Source: Acorus gramineus
Taxonomy: Eukaryota; Streptophyta; Magnoliopsida; Acorales; Acoraceae
NCBI GenBank assembly: GCA_030737835.1
Contig: CM060852.1
Location: 10,336,507-10,400,506 of the forward strand
DNA: 64,000 nt
Direction: 5' to 3'
The notes under the pieces were generated by a model. That model ran no database searches and was not told the origin of the DNA. It saw only the letters and a program-made list of their open reading frames with translations. Shown one piece after another: positions 59,236-64,000 of this stretch (position 1 is the first letter of the stretch; every line of letters begins with the position of its first letter). The position numbers were made by a program, and so were the translations under genes.

Positions 59236-60675
59236 TTAGTGTCCGTCGCTGGCGAAGGCTTGCGAGGGTTTTCGAAGGATTTTATGGTTCACTGGTTGAT
59301 TCGGCGGAACCGGATAACGATAAACGGAATCGCCGAAATTTTGAATTTGGTTCGTTTGGATCGCATACACGTAGGCAATCGTTCATGGAACTTGTGCACC
59401 AGGCGACTCAGTGACTCAATGTGCCCCAACCAGCCCAGGCCCATCCCGGAAAACCCATAGTTACATGGGCTTTTTTTTTGGGAACGGGTTAGATCTATCG
59501 CGTTCATAACAGTTCAATCTTCTTATTTTATTGTGATTATGATTTTTTATAAGATTTCAAAACTAAATTTAGAATGTAATTAAAATCTAAAGTTTCATTT
59601 TTAATATTCAATTAACTTGTGCATCTAAAAAATATAAAATGGGACGGTTGTTGGATAATCAAATTGTTCAGGGACCTAATCCTATTGGATACCTTTCTTT
59701 CCATCCATAATGATACACTCAAATCATTCTTACAGTATGACTCTTCCAAATGTTTGATTGTTAGGCTGTCTCTTCGACTTCACAATCATTGTTTCATACG
59801 ATGGAGATCGTGATATCTCTTAAGAAACGCGAGGGGGTGTCTTCAGTCATAAACATTATGAACCTAAGTCAATGAGATATAGACTGGTTGACAAATAAGT
59901 GTTATGAATAACATATACATCATTGATTCAATTACAAATTTTTTATTTCCTTTTTTAATCTTTCCCTCTCCGCTTTTCATGCTTTAATTTGACGGATTTC
60001 CCTAGTCTGCTGGTTGTAACTACCAGCCCAATGGTAGACTGGACGGTGCCTTAGTCTGTGCCTCAACCAGCCCAGGCCCATCCCGGAAAACCCATAGTTC
60101 TATGGGTTTCTTTTTGGGATTAAGTTAGATCCATCGCTTTTATGATAATTCGATCTTCTTATTTTATTGTGAAGAGATTCTAAATTGAGTATTGCTTGTT
60201 GATATGAAAAAATTTAAATAAAAAGAATAAAAAAAAGGGTTAGAAATCCTATTTATCATTATCATCATTATTATTATTAAACTTTAAAAAATAAAACAAT
60301 ATAATCCATGATTCAACCTTAAACTCGAGGTTGGGTTAGAGTTTAGACCCAACACTGTGTTTTTCTTTTGTAAATGCACGTAACCAGCTCTGACAAGAAC
60401 ATTTATGAGGGTATTAAAATAAATTTACACAAGGATATTCATTATTATAAATTTAAACAAGAATATTATTATCATACATTAAATTGTCCCGCACATTTGG
60501 TTGGTCAAAAAACTGATGAGTCGTCCGGTTCTCCAAGGACACTCTCAGTCAGTGCTTTTTCATAAATGGAATCAGCAAAGCCAATCAATCAAACTTGAAA
60601 CCCAACATTTTCACTCACTCATAATTTTCTTATTAACCATTGTTGAGAAGCTCAACGGAATTATTTGCTCTCAAA
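59236..60675. repeat. Divergent intergenic region with a direct repeat of about 115 bp
   Basis: The segment starting CAACCAGCCCAGGCCCATCC occurs at about 59427-59540 and again at about 60063-60175, about 636 bp apart. Both continue through GGAAAACCCATAGTT and end near ATCTTCTTATTTTATTGTGA. The interval contains the promoters of the minus-strand prolyl-oligopeptidase gene and the plus-strand B3 gene. No further gene is seen. Confidence 0.7.
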
Positions 60676-62836
60676 ATGGGTTTTTCTCCTCCTCCTCCTC
60701 CTCCTCCTTCAAACCCACTTTTTTTCAAGATCTTGCTTCTGGATTTCCACAAAAGACTTGTAAGATCTCCTAATCACTCTGTTTTCCTCAGTTGGGTTTT
60801 CTTGGATTTCAAGTTTTCACTTGTATTAGGTGTTCTATGGACTTTTGTATGTTGCAATTCATGTTAAAAATCGCGTTTTGATGAGTACCCACTTATTAAA
60901 AGTTTGTTCTTTTTAAGATGTGGTGGTGAGTTTGTTTTGACGAGAGCCAAAAAAACCAATCCATAATGGGTTTGTTTAATGTTTAATATGCTTAATACAT
61001 CACAAATGGCATTTCAAATTTATATGTTTATGAACACCTAGTTAGTAAATTTGGTTCTCTCTTGTCCAATCCTCCAAAATTTGTCAATACTCATATTTCA
61101 GAGCCCCCATCAATATTATTTTTTAATGAGTTGATCTGTGTGACAGTCAATCCCTCCAAAGTTTGTGAGGAAACACTTAGCCCATGCGAATTGCAACAAA
61201 AACAGAGCCACCATAAAGAGTCCCCTTGGAAGATCATGGGATGTGTGTGTTCATGTTAACAAGGAAGGCCACTTTTTCGAAGATGGTTGGTGCGTGTTTG
61301 CGCGCGATCATGATCTGAGCGCCGGCGACTTACTTGTGTTTGAATACGAAGGACGCCTAGATTTCAATGTCAAGTTGTTCGACCACAGCGCATGCGAGAG
61401 AGAATACACTCCTTCGGCTAAAATTAGTAAACCTTCCACAACTAGTCCAAGTGGTATGTCTCTACTCATATTTTCTGTTTTTAAATCTTCTTGTATGGAA
61501 TTCCATGAATTTAATTTTTTTTTTTCTGGTTAGGTTGTGTTAAGCGAGGATCATCTAATGAAGATTGTAAAATGTCAGTCAAACTAACAACAAATCCAAA
61601 TGGATCAGCCTCTTTGAAACGACGAGCATCTTGTGACGAAAGTGAGGTTGATTTCAAGAGACAGACAAGAATTTATAGTCAAATAAATGGGTCACCATGT
61701 TTGAATGATCAGTTTCCATCTTTCAAGCATTCCATCAAGCCTTCCAACCTTGTTGATCCCTATCTGGCAAGGCCTTCTCAATCAACACATCAAAGTTATG
61801 TAAAAAAAATAACTTCATTTTGTTGAATTTGTTAATTTAAACAATCTGTTTAATGAATGCAGTACATCCCTGGCGAGTTTGTAGAATCCAATGGATTTGA
61901 AAACGGATCCCAAGTGATGCTGAGAGATCCAAAAGGAAGGTCATGGGAGGTTCAGATTTATCACAGGCACAGAAATAAAAACTGGAGCCAGTTACGGGGG
62001 CAGTGGCATGAATTTGTGATCGCTAATGGATTGCGATCGGGAGATGTTTGTGTCTTCGAACTCATGGGTGGTGGAGAAAAGGATGTTATGGATGTTCGCA
62101 TCATAAAAGGACAATCGATTAAGAACAATAGCTCTGATGAATTCAAAACCAAGTTTGAAACTTCCACACTTCCAGATGGTAAGTTTAAAGACATCCATTT
62201 GTGTAACCATTTCCTCTTGCATAATCTATCATAACTAGATTCTTCTATGTTGGAATTATCAAACTGGTCGTACGTGTTTAGTTTTTTTTTTTTAAGACAA
62301 CAGAATTTTTCATCCTTGTTAAATCAAACTCCTCTGAACTCATCATTTGTAGGTGAAGATTGCAAAATTAAGTTAAAGAAACAATTGACAAGGAGTCATC
62401 CAATAAAAGAGGAGAATGCGCTTCCACAGAGCAGGCGCAGGTGTTTCAAGGCCTCTATCAAGCCATCTAATCTTAAACTTTCTTACATGGTAAATCCAAC
62501 ATCAGTTCTGTACATGTTATTTACTTTCTTTAGTGAGGCTATATGATCCTATGTTTTTCTATATGAATGCAGAACATACCCCGTGAGTTTATAGAGTCAA
62601 ATGGCCTTCAACATACATGCAAGGTGAGGATGAGAAATACAAACGGAAGGTCTTGGGAGGTCAGTATTCATCACAGGCAGGTCTGGCATCACCAACGCAG
62701 TCAGTTCACCAGAGGGTGGTTGCAGTTCGTCCACGGTAATGGCTTCAAAATCGGAGATGTTCTTGTATTCGAATTCGACCCGGATGTGAAGGATATCATC
62801 GATGTCAAGATGGACAAGAATGTCGTGTTGGTTTAA
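60676..62836 (+). CDS. REM-type protein with three B3 DNA-binding domains
   Basis: Six exons: 60676-60759, 61147-61453, 61534-61799, 61863-62178, 62353-62489, 62573-62836; 1374 bp, 457 aa, phases match throughout. B3 domain 1 (about 14-115) begins NPLFFKILLLDFHKRL and continues SIPPKFVRKHLAHA across the first intron. B3 domain 2 (about 220-305) starts YIPGEFVESNGFENG, with GRSWEVQIYH and GLRSGDVCVFEL. B3 domain 3 (about 371-457) starts NIPREFIESNGLQH, with GRSWEVSIHH and FKIGDVLVFEF. The protein ends eight residues after the third domain. Linkers are basic and Ser-rich, likely holding nuclear-localisation sequence (SLKRRASC, SRRRCFKA). REM proteins are plant transcription factors active mainly in reproductive tissue. 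A run of seven Pro codons (CCT) follows the start. Confidence 0.92.
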
Positions 62837-64000
62837 TTGTTGAAGAGTCTCTTCTATAGGATATATAATCTATGTTTCTCTTGTATAATTTAAATATCCA
62901 AACTCAGTTCAAACTCAGTTTGTTTATATATATATATATATTAATATTAGGGGACCTCTCGTGATTGACCTTATTGTCAAGATAAAAAAACTATTTTTGT
63001 TTATTTGTCTCGGTCTCACATAAACTCGGTTTTAAACTTTTAAAACTTAAGTTTTCACTCACTCCCTTAAATCGAACCTACACAAAAATTCATTTTTACA
63101 CGTCTTTTGCGTGTGGTGTGATCGTATGATATGATATATGATTGTTTTAGGTTGAAATGTGGTAGAATTCTTTACTACCATGTCTCGACAATTCTTTCAT
63201 GTTACTCTCTTCTTATCTCATCATCATCAATTTAGACATCCTCTATTGTATTTTTTAAAATAGAATAGATATACATATCGATTTGCCTAAAAAAAATTTT
63301 TTTTTTATTTTAAAAGCATTTTCAATATGATTATGTCTAAATAGAGCATTTTAATTAACACATTGATCTAATGGAAAGCAGGTCTGATCGCAATCGTAAT
63401 TTGCTACCATGATACAAACGTATGGAATTTTTAGCGTAAATATTGGATCGCTCGTGTAATGCATACAAACAATTTTTTAACGAGTACTGTTATCCCCACC
63501 AATCAGTTTATTAAACTTACCATACTAAAAAATTCAGATTTATAAGTTTTTCTATTATGAAAATCATATCCCCGCCACCCCCTCCCCAAATCTTCCTCGT
63601 GACCCCAATTCTTATTTGGATTTTATGAAATGTAGGTGGTGATAGGAAAAATATTGGTGGAAGTTTGTTTTTCTTTTTTGGTAACAGAACCCCATAGTTA
63701 CGAGGATATCAAGTTAAATTTAAAAATAATGATATTATTATTATTAATTAGAAAAAAAATCTAAATATCCCTTTGTAAATTATCTGAAATCCATATAATC
63801 CTTTGGCTTTTTTAAAAATTCATATAACTCCGGAATATACCTATGTAAATCTAAAAAATAATCCTTGAGATAAATTTTTATTGATAAATGAAGAATATTA
63901 TGCGAATATTCTATTTTGCTAATCCTAATGGAAAATACAGTACATTCAAAAAATCTCACAATTTATTAAAAATGCAAATAATCTTTTATACATAATGATT
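62837..64000. other. 3' flank of B3 gene and AT-rich edge
   Basis: A (TA)n run at about 62927-62941 follows the gene. Near 63750-63870 phrases such as AAATCCATATAATCC recall the ends of the inverted-repeat element at 8063, so a related element may run off the window. No gene. Confidence 0.4.

Overview
The window is nuclear DNA of a flowering plant. The evidence is long AT-rich intergenic DNA, spliced genes with GT-AG introns, plant-specific families (LOB-domain, LRX extensin, REM/B3, CYP93-type P450) and many small non-autonomous transposons. Several genes are very GC-rich at their 5' ends or throughout (LRX, the MOCOS-like gene, exon 1 of the prolyl-oligopeptidase gene). That hints at a monocot outside the grasses, but this is inference only.

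Layout. 0-10.5 kb is a gene graveyard: a possible 53-aa membrane peptide gene, a CYP93-like P450 fragment, three decayed LOB-domain (LBD) copies with duplicated flanks, and several transposons. The clearest are a 787-bp TIR element inside the LBD zinc-finger codons and a Mutator-like element carrying a nested hAT element with a perfect 8-bp target duplication. 11.2-13.8 kb (minus) is an intact leucine-rich-repeat extensin. 15.1-17.5 kb (minus) is a small gene of which three exons can be read. Divergent to it, 18.4-30.2 kb (plus) is a 15-exon PXA-PX-Nexin_C sorting-nexin-like gene (1046 aa). 32.6-36.2 kb (plus) is a 5-exon CDCA7-type zinc-finger gene (458 aa). 45.7-48.4 kb (plus) is a single-exon MOCOS-like PLP-fold protein (900 aa). 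51.3-59.2 kb (minus) is an 11-exon prolyl-oligopeptidase-family gene (787 aa). 60.7-62.8 kb (plus) is a 6-exon protein with three B3 domains (457 aa). All exon models were assembled by hand and are phase-consistent from ATG to stop.

How the genes relate. They do not form a pathway, but the order looks ancient. From memory, Arabidopsis keeps CDCA7-like/MOCOS-like pairs (At2g23530/At2g23520, At4g37110/At4g37100), a MOCOS-like/prolyl-oligopeptidase pair (At5g66950/At5g66960) and a small-protein/PX pair (At2g15890/At2g15900). This window would carry all of these adjacencies on one chromosome segment.

Most notable observations: a predicted pseudo-protease in which Ser, Asp and His of the S9 triad are all replaced; a MOCOS-like protein with Arg at the PLP-lysine position; an LBD gene split by a transposon, leaving a chimeric transposon-LOB open reading frame; a probable GC-AG intron in the PX gene; and an E2F-type site upstream of the CDCA7-like gene.
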